From: Pseudomonadota bacterium
GTDB taxonomy: Bacteria; Pseudomonadota; Alphaproteobacteria; Caulobacterales; Aquidulcibacteraceae
NCBI GenBank assembly: GCA_023410295.1
Contig: JAEYPY010000268.1
Span: forward strand, 1 to 31,131
Length of the DNA: 31,131 nt
Reading direction: 5' to 3'
Positions 1 to 8,894 of this stretch are shown here, piece after piece. Made by a program: the position numbers and the translations under genes. Numbering within the stretch: position 1 is the first letter of the stretch; each line of letters opens with the position of its first letter. Under the pieces are notes generated by a model that saw only the letters and a program-made list of their open reading frames with translations, was not told the origin of the DNA and searched no databases.

Positions 1-557
1 ATCTCGCGCAGCTCGCCGATGATTTCGTTGAAGCCGGTGCCGTTGCGGGTGACGACGATTTCAGTGGCGCCGTTGAGCGAACCGCCATTGTTGCCCGGCA
101 GCGCATCCCAGGCCGCCCGCGTGTAGATGCGGAAGGTTTCGCTGGAGGCATTGCCGTTGATCACGAATGTGTCGCCGGCGGCGCCTTCGGTTCCGCCATT
201 GACGATGTCGCGTCCATCGGTCGGGGCCACAGCGTTGGCGTTCCAGGTGAAAGTGTCGTCGCCGGCGTCGCCGTTCAGCGTGTCGTTGCCCGTGCCGCCA
301 TTGATCCAATCATCGCCGGCGCCGGCATTGACGGTGTCGTTGCCGCCGAGCGCGTTGATGGTGTCGATGCCGCCGGTGCCGTTGTGGGTTTGGCCCGTAC
401 CGTTGCCGGTGATGGTGTTGCCGGCCGTCGCTAAGAGGAAGTCGCTGGCGGTGATGTCGTTGCCATCGACCTCTTCGATGAAGATGGTGCCGAGTATGGC
501 GCCGCTTCCATCGCGAACGGTCACGCGCGTGTCGTCGGTACCGGCGTCCACCACAAC
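1..557 (-). pseudogene. C-terminal continuation of the RTX haem peroxidase beyond an in-frame stop (partial)
   Basis: Reading the minus strand in the same frame as the peroxidase gene, the 185 codons after the TAA at 558-560 are all open up to the left edge. They begin VVVDAGTDDTRV and continue through a beta-rich piece ending TASDFLLA. Calcium-binding nonapeptide repeats follow (GGNDTVNAGAGDDW, GGTGNDTLNGDAGDD), and then a domain running up to position 1. The piece just after the stop joins naturally to the residues before it (FAARVTF), forming the DLIDLRG...VTV...TASDF module common at the ends of such proteins. It therefore looks like the displaced end of the same protein and not a separate gene; no start codon with a ribosome binding site is evident. 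The true C-terminus, where a type I secretion signal would be expected, lies outside the window. Confidence 0.75.
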
Positions 558-3500
558 TTAAAAGGTGACCCGGGCCGCGAAGTTGGCGGCGGTGACGCCG
601 AGGCCTCGCAGGTCGATGAGATCCTGGTTGGTCGCGTTGCCGCCCGTCGCGTCGAAGCTGTTGATGATATCGTTGCCGAAACCCGCCGCGTTGTAGACAA
701 TGGTGTTAACGCCACTGCCGACATCAATGACGTCGTTGCCGGCGCCGCCGATGATGGTGTCGTTATCGTCGCCGCCGTTCAGGGTGTCGTTGCCGTCGCC
801 GCCGTCGAGCACGTCATTGCCATCATCGCCGACGAGCGTGTCGTTGCCGCCCGCGCCGAAGAGCAGATTCGCGTTGTTGTTGCCGGTGATGGTGTTGTTG
901 CTGGCGTTGCCGGAACCCTGCACCGCCGCCCCGTTGAGCTGGAGGTTCTCGATGCCGGCGGCGAGGACGTAGTCGACGCTCGATTGCACTGTGTCGATAT
1001 CGGCAGGCAGGCCGGTTGACTCGTTCACGACATCGCCCACGTCATCGACGATGTAGGTGTCGTTGCCGGCGCCGCCTTCCATGGTATCGGCCCCGAGACC
1101 GCCGTTCAGCGTATCGTTGCCGGCGAGCCCGCGCAGCGTGTCGTTGAGATCGCCGCCGCTGATACTGTTATTGCCGCTATTGCCGGTGCCGATGAACTGA
1201 TCGCCGTCGAGGCCTTCGTAAGAGAGGTTCTCGACATTGGCCATGTTCTCGATCGAGAGTTCCGCCATCAGCGTTTCGACCGTGTCTGTGCCGCCGCCGG
1301 CAGCCTCGACCACGACGTCGAGCACATCGTCAACGATGTAGGTGTCGTTGCCGGCGAGACCGACCATGGTGTCGGCGCCCGCGCCGCCATCGATCAGATC
1401 GTTATCGCCTGTACCGGAGCCGCCGACGATGAGGTCGTCGCCATCGCCGCCGTTCAGGTTGTTGTCGCCGGTGCCGCCGAAGATGAGATCGTTCGCGAGG
1501 CCGCCGGTGATCTGATCGTTGACGCCGTTTTCACCGGCGATGAAGTTCTGCTGCGTGCTCGCCGCCATCGAGGCGCCGCCGCTGTCGCGGTTGCCCGGAT
1601 CGGCGCGGCTGATGAAGTAATCATCCGTGCCGAGCAGATAACCGGCGTAGGTCGCGCCGTTAAAGTTGATGCGCTCGACGCCGGTTTGGGCGTTGCTCCC
1701 ATCGAAGTGGTTTGCGACCGTGATCTGCTGGCTGCCATAGGTGATGATGAGATCGCCGTTCTGCGTGCCGCTGTTATCGTCGGCCGCGTTGAGCGCCGAC
1801 AGCACCGGCAGTTGCGTCACCGGATCGAGCGGTGTCGTCCACAGGATCGAGATGCGATCCGACGACCCTTCGTTGGCCAGTTCGTTGATGACATCGTTGC
1901 CGTCGCCATTGGTGACGGAATAAGTGTCATTGCCGGCGCCGCCGTTCAGGGTTTCGACCGACGAGAACGTGACGGTGAAGTTGTCGACATAGAATTCTTC
2001 ACCGGTCTCCCAGTCGCCCTCAGCGCGGAAGCGGAAGCCGCTGTGTGCGCCTATGAATTGGGCAGCGAGACTGGTCGAGAAATCGTCGATAGCCGTCGGA
2101 GTTGTGCTGCCGAAGGTCGCCAGCACCACCCATTGCGTGCCATTGAAGGCCTCGAACACGACGTTCTCATCGTTGGCCGTGCCGGCGCTATCGTCGAGCC
2201 CATTATCGAAATAGTCGAAGCTCACCGTGACTGCGGCGGCGCCGCTGAGATTGGCCATGCGATGGATCATCTCGCCGCCGGTGATGTTGCCGTCGAAGTG
2301 CAGGGCGTTATCGGTCCCGCCTACACTCACGAGCTCGATGTCGCCGCCGCCAGCGCCGCCGGCGCTGCCAGTGTCATTGGTCTCGATCCACGGGCCGGCA
2401 AAGTTCGCCGTACCGTTGTTGTCACTGTAGCTGTCCGCGCCGTTGAAGTTGTCGATCATCGTGCCGTTGGAGCCCGTGCCTGGGCCACCGACTAGGATGT
2501 CGTCGCCGGCGCCGCCGTTTAGCGTATCGGCGCCGTCGAGACCCAGCATCAGGTCGTCTTCCGCCGTGCCGTTCAGCGTCTCGGCCGCATTAGTGCCGAC
2601 GATGATGTTGAGCGCATTGCCGTTGGCGAACTGGATCTTCTCCATGTTGCGCAGACGGTCCGTGCCGTCGAGCGAGTCTTCGACCGCGTGCGAAACGATC
2701 ACCTGGCCGTCGCTCGTCGCTGCGAAGGCGTACTCGGAGCGATTGCCTTGATAGACGGCCGTATCGATGTCCGGCACCGCATCCGCGGTCGAGACGATCT
2801 CGCGCACGATCGTCAGTTGGCCGGGATTGATCGCGCCTTCCAGCATCCAGGACGTAAGCGGCTTGGTGGTCGGCACGCCATTGACCGTGAGCGTGATCGG
2901 GCCCGTCATGCTGCTTGCGCGCGCGATCTCGGCGCCTTCCCCGCCATTCGGACCAACACTGGTGCGGATGCTGATCTGCACGTTGAGCCACTTGTCGCCG
3001 TCGATGATGTCATCGCCGGCATTGCCTTGGATGCTATCGCTGCCGTCGCCGCCGAGAATGATATCGCCGGCGTTGTAGAACGTGACGCCAGCACCCAGCA
3101 CAGCTTGCAGCCCAGCGATGCGGGCTATGCCGTCCGCATCGAGATAGCTGCCGAGGTAGCCCTCCGCGCCATCGCCGCCTTGGCTGACGGGCAAGCGCTC
3201 TTCAGCAATGATGTTCGAGCCCTTGAGCACGTCATTGTGCTTGGAGCCGGACAGGCCTTCCATCGACTGGTATTCATCGAGCGATGCGTTCGCCGGCAAG
3301 GTCGGCGCTTCGTCGAAGATGATCGGGATCGAGAGATCCGCATTCACCGCGAGCGCGGAGTCCTTGTACGTCGCCCAGTCGAAGCCGGACATGCCGGCCA
3401 TTTTTCCGCGGCCGGGGCTGCCGACCATGATGTCGTCGCCGCCTTCGCCGATGAACTCGTCGAAGCCGCCGTCCCCTAAGAAGACGTCGTGGCCGTCGAT

Positions 3501-6500
3501 GCCGTCATGGGCGAAGATTTCATCGAAATTGTCGCCCGGCGCGCCGTCGAAGGTGCCGGTTTCGAGCCAGTCGTCGCCCTCGTTGCCCAGGATACGCTCG
3601 GCGTTCTTGTTGCCGTAGATGAAGTCGTTGCCTTCACCGCCGAACACTTCCGAGCCCATGTCGGTGCCGAGCACGACGAAGTCCTGGCCCCTGCCGGCCA
3701 GCACGAGATCGAGACCAGGGCCGGCATGGATCACATCGTTGCCATCGCCGCCCTTGATGTTGTCGTCCCCGCCCAGGTCGCGGATGATGTCATCGCCGGC
3801 GCCGCCATTGATGATGTCGTTGCCGTGGCCGCCGTCGAGATAGTCGTGCCCGCCATCGCCGTAGAGCGTGTCGTCGCCGATACCGGCAATGAGGATGTCG
3901 TCATTGTCGGTGCCGCCGAGCAGGACGTGGTCGCCGCCTTGGTACTTGAGGTAATTGCTGTCCTCGCCGACGGTCGCCGGATTGTTGCGGATGACGACCT
4001 TGGTCAGGAGGCCCCCGCCCGTCGGATCGAGCCCGCGATTGTCCGCGCTTTCATCGACGGCGGTGTTTGGATCGTCTTCAAGGATGCCGTCCAAGCCGGC
4101 GTCTTCACCGAGCTCCGGATTGTATTGCTTGGTGCGGTCGATCTCGAGGATCAGATTGGGCGTTGAGAACACGTCCGACGGCAAGTGCGTCGCATCCGTA
4201 TTGCGCATGATCATGGCGGCGAACGAATTCGCTTCCATTTCGCCAAACAGATGCAGGCCGTCGAGCCGCTGCAGGTAGTAGAAGCGGTCGCCGTTCTGCA
4301 GCTTCTCCATCTGGGTTTCGAAGACGAAGTTGAAGGTCGAGCCGAGCATGCCGCCGAACGGCATGATCTGCTCGGCCAAACCGCCGATCCAGAGATCGAC
4401 GTTCTCCAACCCGCCATAAGCGCCGGCGAAGTCATAGGCGCCCGTCCCGTTGAGGAAGGCCTCGGCGTCCGCGGGCATGACGAAGCCTGGGTCATCCGCG
4501 AACTTGCCGACCGCGACGCCGGTGATCAGCGTCAGCGCCGCGTCGCGCTTGCCGTCGATCGTGGTTTCGTTGGTGATGAGGCTGTGCGTGCCGTAAGCGG
4601 CGATGAAGTTGATGATCGACGCTTCGTTCTTGATCGCGCCGGCGAACTCCACCCAGCTTTCATAGGGTTTCAGCTGCGCATCGCCGTTTGTCTTCTGGAA
4701 GAAGTCGCGCCGCGCGGCGTTGAGCGAAGGTACGCCCGTATCGCGCCCGCGCGCCAGGTTGATGGTGGCGAGGTCCAGCGGCAGACCCAAGAGGTTGTTG
4801 CGCAGCGCGCTGGTGACGAACTCGTCGATGTGATTTCCGACTTGGCGCGTCATGCCGCGGATAATCGAGCCGGCCATCTCATCGGCCGACAGTGCGTCGA
4901 ACTCGACCGGATTGAGGAAGCCTTCAATCAGGCCGATGTGCTCGGCGTTGAAGCTCGGATCGAAGCGGTCGATGCTTTCGGTCAGCATCGAGTGGCCGAA
5001 CCGGTACACGACGTGCGCGAACTCGGCGACGATGGTGGGATCGATGGTGACATCGAAGCCGTCCGGCACCAGAAAGACGTTGATGTTCGGCTGGATCTTG
5101 CGCGCGAACTCTTCGAACACGAGGTGCTGGTATTGCATCTCGGTGCCGAACTTGGCGGCCTGGAAGACGCGTTCGCCGTTCCAGTCGAGCGCCGCGATCT
5201 GCGCTGGCGTGGTCGGCACAGCGCCGACGGGCACGTCCAGCCATTCGTTGAGGAACGCGACGGCTTCGGCCTGCGTCGCGCCCTGCGCCAGCATCGCCGC
5301 GGCATCCGCCAGCGCGACTTCCTTGGTATGCTCCACCAGGCGGTTGTGCTCGGAGTGGAAGACGTGGTGCACGGCGGTTAGGCCAATATTCTCGTTGCCG
5401 CGACCGTCGCCGGTGACGAAGTGCGCGTCGAGCAGTTCGCTGTCGTAGAAAAGATCGGGATCGAAATTGCCGAGGCCGATTTCGATGTCGCCGTCGGCCA
5501 GCTTGCCGACTGGCACCGCGTTGTGAGCGATGTCGTCGAGGAACGCGTGGCCAGTACGCGCAGCGAGGTGCGTTTCCACCTGTCCCTCGGCAACGCTGAC
5601 GAGCTGCAATGGATTATCCGGCGTGCCCGACGCCAGCGTGCCTGGCAGCGGCAGCATCACGACTTGCGGAAAGCCGGTGACCGGATCGGGAATGAAATTG
5701 CCATAAGGATCGGTCGCAAGCAGCGGGAGGTTGCCGACGTGATAGTCGGTGAGATCAATGCCCAGGATAGTGCGCGCCTGCTCCTTGACCTCGCCCCACG
5801 TCGGCAAGCCGCCATTGGCGCCGTCGAGCAATTTGCCCGTCGCGTACGGCCGGCCGTCTGTACCGAGCGCATACTCGCGCAGGAACACCTGGTGCGATGG
5901 GTGCGAGGTGTAGGTTTGGTTTTGATCGACGAACGGCGTCGTGACGTTGATCGGCTTCACATCGTCCGCCGTGCCCCAAAGGCCGTCTTGGCCGGGGCTC
6001 GTCGACGCGCGCGTCAACACCATGAAGTTGGTGTTGCTGTTGGGATCGTAGAGCGGATCGTCCGGTGAGAGCGGGACGAACACGGTGCCGCTGTTGCCCT
6101 TGGCGACGAGGTCGAGGCCGTGATCGAAGAACTGGCCGAACAGCGTGAACCATGAATTGAACGGCGCAGAGAGGCCCTCGTCAGGCGCCGTGTTTGGAAG
6201 ATCGATATTGTTGTTCTCGCCGACGACGAGGCCGTATTGCACGACAGCCGCATCGTACGCCGCTTGCGCGCCAATCGCAGGCACGGCGTCGTTCGGATCT
6301 GGATCGTAATTGGCCGCATTAGCGTCCGCGGTATTGGCGGCGGACTGGGCGGTCGCCTCACGCGCTTGCGCGTCCAGGAGCGCGGCCTGCAGATCCGGAT
6401 TTCCTGGATCGGCGTCCAGGGCGGCTTGAGCGGCGGCCGTGCGAGCGATGGCGGCGTCCAACACGGCGTGCGCCACTTCGGCTTTCTGCAGCAGGCGGTA

Positions 6501-6983
6501 GGGTGTCGAGATCGCGACGGCCGCTTCCAGATGCTGTTCGGGCGGCACATCGCCGCCGGCGAGCGCGGCCATGATCGCCGCGGGATTCGCCGGCGTCTGA
6601 TCAACGATCAGATTCGAAATGGTGCGCAGGCTCGCATCGACAACGACGTTGTTCGGATCGTTGGACGGCGCGTAGCTGGACGCGGTTTCACCGCCGGGCG
6701 CGGGGCCGTTCATGTCGAGCACGGTCGCAGGTCGATACCCGGGCGGCATCAGCGATGGGAACGGCTGGTCGGCCGCGCCCCAGGTCGGGTGCAGCAGATT
6801 GTTGTTGCTGCCGTCTACGGTGCGCAGACCCCAGGCGATGTTGTATGTCGGAATCGATCCGCCTTCGCCGTAGAGCGGCTTTCCGAGAGGATCATTTGGA
6901 TCGGCAAGCCAACGCGCGTGCGCTTCAGCGATTTTGATCTGTTGCAGAATGAAAGCGAGATCGCTGCGGATATACGTGACCAT
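558..6983 (-). CDS. RTX animal-type haem peroxidase, truncated by an in-frame TAA
   Basis: This 2141-residue secreted protein carries an animal haem peroxidase domain (about residues 230-960) followed by calcium-binding RTX repeats. Peroxidase motifs seen are distal FFDHGLD (His288), SEHNRL (residues 545-549) and proximal YRFGHS (His664), which match the DH, REHNR and RFGH motifs of the myeloperoxidase family. GGxGxD nonapeptides begin near residue 1015 and recur to the end. A beta-sandwich-like segment interrupts them (about residues 1505-1675), and two GNDTYIVDDV modules lie near the end. There is no Sec signal peptide, as expected for type I secretion; no transporter for it is identifiable here. 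I chose ATG at 6983 (MVTYIRSDL) over the upstream in-frame ATG at 7058 because AGGGGGAAG lies just before it. An Ala-rich helical stretch (residues 145-225) precedes the peroxidase core. Likely role: extracellular oxidant production or defence, by family analogy only. Confidence 0.9.
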   Translation of the reverse strand: MVTYIRSDLAFILQQIKIAEAHARWLADPNDPLGKPLYGEGGSIPTYNIAWGLRTVDGSNNNLLHPTWGAADQPFPSLMPPGYRPATVLDMNGPAPGGETASSYAPSNDPNNVVVDASLRTISNLIVDQTPANPAAIMAALAGGDVPPEQHLEAAVAISTPYRLLQKAEVAHAVLDAAIARTAAAQAALDADPGNPDLQAALLDAQAREATAQSAANTADANAANYDPDPNDAVPAIGAQAAYDAAVVQYGLVVGENNNIDLPNTAPDEGLSAPFNSWFTLFGQFFDHGLDLVAKGNSGTVFVPLSPDDPLYDPNSNTNFMVLTRASTSPGQDGLWGTADDVKPINVTTPFVDQNQTYTSHPSHQVFLREYALGTDGRPYATGKLLDGANGGLPTWGEVKEQARTILGIDLTDYHVGNLPLLATDPYGNFIPDPVTGFPQVVMLPLPGTLASGTPDNPLQLVSVAEGQVETHLAARTGHAFLDDIAHNAVPVGKLADGDIEIGLGNFDPDLFYDSELLDAHFVTGDGRGNENIGLTAVHHVFHSEHNRLVEHTKEVALADAAAMLAQGATQAEAVAFLNEWLDVPVGAVPTTPAQIAALDWNGERVFQAAKFGTEMQYQHLVFEEFARKIQPNINVFLVPDGFDVTIDPTIVAEFAHVVYRFGHSMLTESIDRFDPSFNAEHIGLIEGFLNPVEFDALSADEMAGSIIRGMTRQVGNHIDEFVTSALRNNLLGLPLDLATINLARGRDTGVPSLNAARRDFFQKTNGDAQLKPYESWVEFAGAIKNEASIINFIAAYGTHSLITNETTIDGKRDAALTLITGVAVGKFADDPGFVMPADAEAFLNGTGAYDFAGAYGGLENVDLWIGGLAEQIMPFGGMLGSTFNFVFETQMEKLQNGDRFYYLQRLDGLHLFGEMEANSFAAMIMRNTDATHLPSDVFSTPNLILEIDRTKQYNPELGEDAGLDGILEDDPNTAVDESADNRGLDPTGGGLLTKVVIRNNPATVGEDSNYLKYQGGDHVLLGGTDNDDILIAGIGDDTLYGDGGHDYLDGGHGNDIINGGAGDDIIRDLGGDDNIKGGDGNDVIHAGPGLDLVLAGRGQDFVVLGTDMGSEVFGGEGNDFIYGNKNAERILGNEGDDWLETGTFDGAPGDNFDEIFAHDGIDGHDVFLGDGGFDEFIGEGGDDIMVGSPGRGKMAGMSGFDWATYKDSALAVNADLSIPIIFDEAPTLPANASLDEYQSMEGLSGSKHNDVLKGSNIIAEERLPVSQGGDGAEGYLGSYLDADGIARIAGLQAVLGAGVTFYNAGDIILGGDGSDSIQGNAGDDIIDGDKWLNVQISIRTSVGPNGGEGAEIARASSMTGPITLTVNGVPTTKPLTSWMLEGAINPGQLTIVREIVSTADAVPDIDTAVYQGNRSEYAFAATSDGQVIVSHAVEDSLDGTDRLRNMEKIQFANGNALNIIVGTNAAETLNGTAEDDLMLGLDGADTLNGGAGDDILVGGPGTGSNGTMIDNFNGADSYSDNNGTANFAGPWIETNDTGSAGGAGGGDIELVSVGGTDNALHFDGNITGGEMIHRMANLSGAAAVTVSFDYFDNGLDDSAGTANDENVVFEAFNGTQWVVLATFGSTTPTAIDDFSTSLAAQFIGAHSGFRFRAEGDWETGEEFYVDNFTVTFSSVETLNGGAGNDTYSVTNGDGNDVINELANEGSSDRISILWTTPLDPVTQLPVLSALNAADDNSGTQNGDLIITYGSQQITVANHFDGSNAQTGVERINFNGATYAGYLLGTDDYFISRADPGNRDSGGASMAASTQQNFIAGENGVNDQITGGLANDLIFGGTGDNNLNGGDGDDLIVGGSGTGDNDLIDGGAGADTMVGLAGNDTYIVDDVLDVVVEAAGGGTDTVETLMAELSIENMANVENLSYEGLDGDQFIGTGNSGNNSISGGDLNDTLRGLAGNDTLNGGLGADTMEGGAGNDTYIVDDVGDVVNESTGLPADIDTVQSSVDYVLAAGIENLQLNGAAVQGSGNASNNTITGNNNANLLFGAGGNDTLVGDDGNDVLDGGDGNDTLNGGDDNDTIIGGAGNDVIDVGSGVNTIVYNAAGFGNDIINSFDATGGNATNQDLIDLRGLGVTAANFAARVTF
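1026..1353 (-). repeat. Tandem RTX modules with repeated GNDTYIVDDV segments
   Basis: Within the peroxidase gene the translated motif GNDTYIVDDVxDVV occurs twice, at about 1312-1353 and 1026-1068. Each copy is followed by a Thr-Val-rich beta segment (DTVETL, DTVQSS) and a segment resembling NVENLSYEG or GIENLQLNG. The period is near 96 residues, so this is an internally duplicated module. The codons are similar but not identical, so the duplication is not recent. Confidence 0.7.
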
Positions 6984-7436
6984 GGTCTTCCCCCTCGCGC
7001 GCGATGTGCACGTGAATGTAGAGACGCAAGACAGCTGCTCATAAACGCATCGCTGCAATGCAATTCGCTCAGTTTGCGTGCGGACGTCTTGTCAGCGTGC
7101 GACGCGCGTAATGGCAAATAAAGCGCGGTTTATCGCTGCGTATTCGCCGTCACGAACACGCGCGATTTGCGCAGTTTCAGAGCATTGCTGCGGCGGCGAT
7201 CATGATCATCCGCCACACGCATGCGCTGACGATCGTTGCAGCAACGACGGCTGCAACACGCCGGTGCGCATTGCTGCTCACAAGCTGAGGCGTTGACTGA
7301 TGCGGTGTCCGCAGCACGGCCGAACGTCCCCCGCACCACGCACAACACGTGGCGCTTAGTGGGGCATGATGCGCGTCGCACCATTACGGCGTCGTGACGC
7401 GAAAATGACGGAGCCTGTCAGAATCGCGGACGGCAT
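6984..7436. other. 453-bp intergenic region with several palindromes
   Basis: No convincing gene is visible between the peroxidase start and the kinase stop. The region should hold the peroxidase promoter and the end of the regulator-kinase transcript. It contains a near-perfect 23-bp palindrome at 7192-7214 (GGCGG, a GATCATGATC core, CCGCC), and a perfect CGTTGC-A-GCAACG palindrome at 7234-7246 overlapped by TTGCAG/CTGCAA arms (7236-7256). A 10-bp direct repeat GCATTGCTGC lies at 7182-7191 and 7268-7277. No clear -35/-10 pair was found. Confidence 0.5.
7192..7214. promoter_or_regulatory. Near-perfect 23-bp palindrome, candidate operator
   Basis: The arms GGCGG and CCGCC flank GATCATGATC; 21 of 23 positions match the reverse complement. 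It lies about 210 bp upstream of the peroxidase start. Function is inferred from symmetry and position only. Confidence 0.25.
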
Positions 7437-8894
7437 TTAGGCCGGGAAATCGAGCCGCACGCACGTACCGGCCCCTAGCGCACTCTCCAGGCGCACCGCA
7501 CCGCCGTGCAGCTCGACGATGCTCTTGGTGATGGAGAGGCCAAGGCCTATGCGGCCGCTGGCGGCGCTGCGCGCTTGGTCAACGCGGTAGAACCGCTCGA
7601 ACACGCGCGCCTTTACATCGGCGGCCATACCTTCACCAGTGTCCCGCACGGCGACACGGATAATGGCCCCATCGCGCGCTGCCGATACCTCGATGCGGCC
7701 GCCATCCGGCGTATGCGCAATGGCGTTTGCAATGAGATTACCGACGGCGCGCTGGAAGAGCGTACGATCCACATTGAGGCCAAGGCCCTCACCGGCGCTG
7801 CAAGCGAGATTTATCCCCGCCTCCGCCGCAGGCGCCTCGAAATAGGTGCAGATGATGCCGAGTTCAGCTGCGACGTCGATGGTTTGCCGGTCGAGTTGCA
7901 CCTTCGTCTGCCGCGCGCGGGCGAGAAAGAGCAGGCTGCCCACCGTGGCGGCAAGGCGGCGGCATTCCTCGATTATGCCGACCAGTGCGTCCTGATACTC
8001 TGCTGGCGAGCTGTTACGCGTCAGCGCAAGTTCGCTGGCGAGCAGCATCTTGTTGACCGGGCTGCGCAGCTCATGGGCGACGTTGTCGGCGTATTGCTGC
8101 AGACTTTCGTTCGCGACCCCGAGTTCCTGCAACATGGCGTTGTGCGCATCTTCTGTGGCGCGCATCACTTGGCCGATACGGCGGCCGTAAAGCACCACGC
8201 CGACAATGATGATGATGATCGCGGCCATGATCACGTACTCGAGCCGGCGCAATTGTTCGGCGAGCGCCGCTTGGCGTTCGAGGTGGCGATCCTCGACCGC
8301 CTGCACCTCGATCATAGCGTCGAGCAAAGCCCGCGAGAGGTGTGCGTAGGTGCGGTCCATGGTGGCCATGCGCCGCCCGGCATCGTCCTGGCGGCCAGCC
8401 TCGATCTCGTTGAAGATAAGGTCGCCCTCGCGCACCATCTCGGCCATATGCAGATCGGCCGCGCGGATGCGCTCTCCAACGCGCTCTTCGCCCGGGCTGA
8501 CACGGCCGTCGGCGATATCCGTCATGATGGCGTCGCGCTGTCGCCGGTAGGCTGTGAACGCCAAATTGCGCTGCGCACGCTCGGCCTCGGCGTTTTGGCT
8601 GTCGAAGACGTCATTGCCGGGCGCGTTTGTCGCTTGCGCCAGTTGTGCGAGCTCCGCCAGTTCGCCCACGCGTGCGGACCACACCGCGCTCCGCCCCACC
8701 GACATCTGGTAGAGCGACATGATGTGATTGCTAAGAAAAAGCGTGACCAGGATGGTGACGAGGTCGATCGCCGCCAGCACGAAGTAGATGAGGTCGAGGC
8801 GCCGCCGTGGCAGCGGCTGACGTTCGCGCACAGATGCGCCGGCCTCAGCGGCATGAGACGCGATCGCGGCGCCGGGCGCTTCAGCGTAGGACAT
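7437..8894 (-). CDS. Membrane sensor histidine kinase
   Basis: This 485-residue inner-membrane kinase is paired with the response regulator just upstream. Two membrane segments (about residues 35-54 and 220-237, the second containing AAIIIIIVGVV) bracket a largely helical periplasmic sensor region of about 165 residues. The HisKA dimerisation helix carries the phosphoacceptor His274 in NVAHELRSPVNK. The ATPase domain shows the N box (NLIANAIAHTPDGG, about 386-399), DTGEGM (G1), FERFYRVD (F box) and GLGLSITKS (G2). Only about 35 residues separate the second membrane helix from the H box, and I see no clear HAMP domain. Its start overlaps the regulator's end by 14 nt, implying co-transcription and coupled translation. 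The stimulus is unknown. The kinase core resembles metal/envelope-stress kinases of the CusS type, but this does not fix the ligand. Confidence 0.93.
   Translation of the reverse strand: MSYAEAPGAAIASHAAEAGASVRERQPLPRRRLDLIYFVLAAIDLVTILVTLFLSNHIMSLYQMSVGRSAVWSARVGELAELAQLAQATNAPGNDVFDSQNAEAERAQRNLAFTAYRRQRDAIMTDIADGRVSPGEERVGERIRAADLHMAEMVREGDLIFNEIEAGRQDDAGRRMATMDRTYAHLSRALLDAMIEVQAVEDRHLERQAALAEQLRRLEYVIMAAIIIIIVGVVLYGRRIGQVMRATEDAHNAMLQELGVANESLQQYADNVAHELRSPVNKMLLASELALTRNSSPAEYQDALVGIIEECRRLAATVGSLLFLARARQTKVQLDRQTIDVAAELGIICTYFEAPAAEAGINLACSAGEGLGLNVDRTLFQRAVGNLIANAIAHTPDGGRIEVSAARDGAIIRVAVRDTGEGMAADVKARVFERFYRVDQARSAASGRIGLGLSITKSIVELHGGAVRLESALGAGTCVRLDFPA

Noticed and set aside
1686..2495. 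Long plus-strand ORFs opposite the RTX gene (also 4185-5381 and 2688-3479)
   Set aside because: They are antisense shadows of a high-GC, repeat-rich gene; the minus-strand translation shows conserved motifs and the plus-strand ones none.
700..3950. Regularly repeated DNA resembling a CRISPR or satellite array
   Set aside because: The periodicity comes from codons of GGxGxDxxx RTX nonapeptides; units are degenerate and in frame, with no spacers.
7130..7384. 84-residue minus-strand ORF and 72-residue plus-strand ORF in the 6984-7436 gap
   Set aside because: There is no ribosome binding site or recognisable protein pattern, and the composition is Cys/Arg-rich, as in non-coding GC-rich DNA.
8206..8220. 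Trinucleotide repeat (ATG/GAT) in the kinase gene as a possible contingency repeat
   Set aside because: It encodes a run of Ile in the second membrane helix; length changes by triplets would not alter the frame, and the repeat is short.
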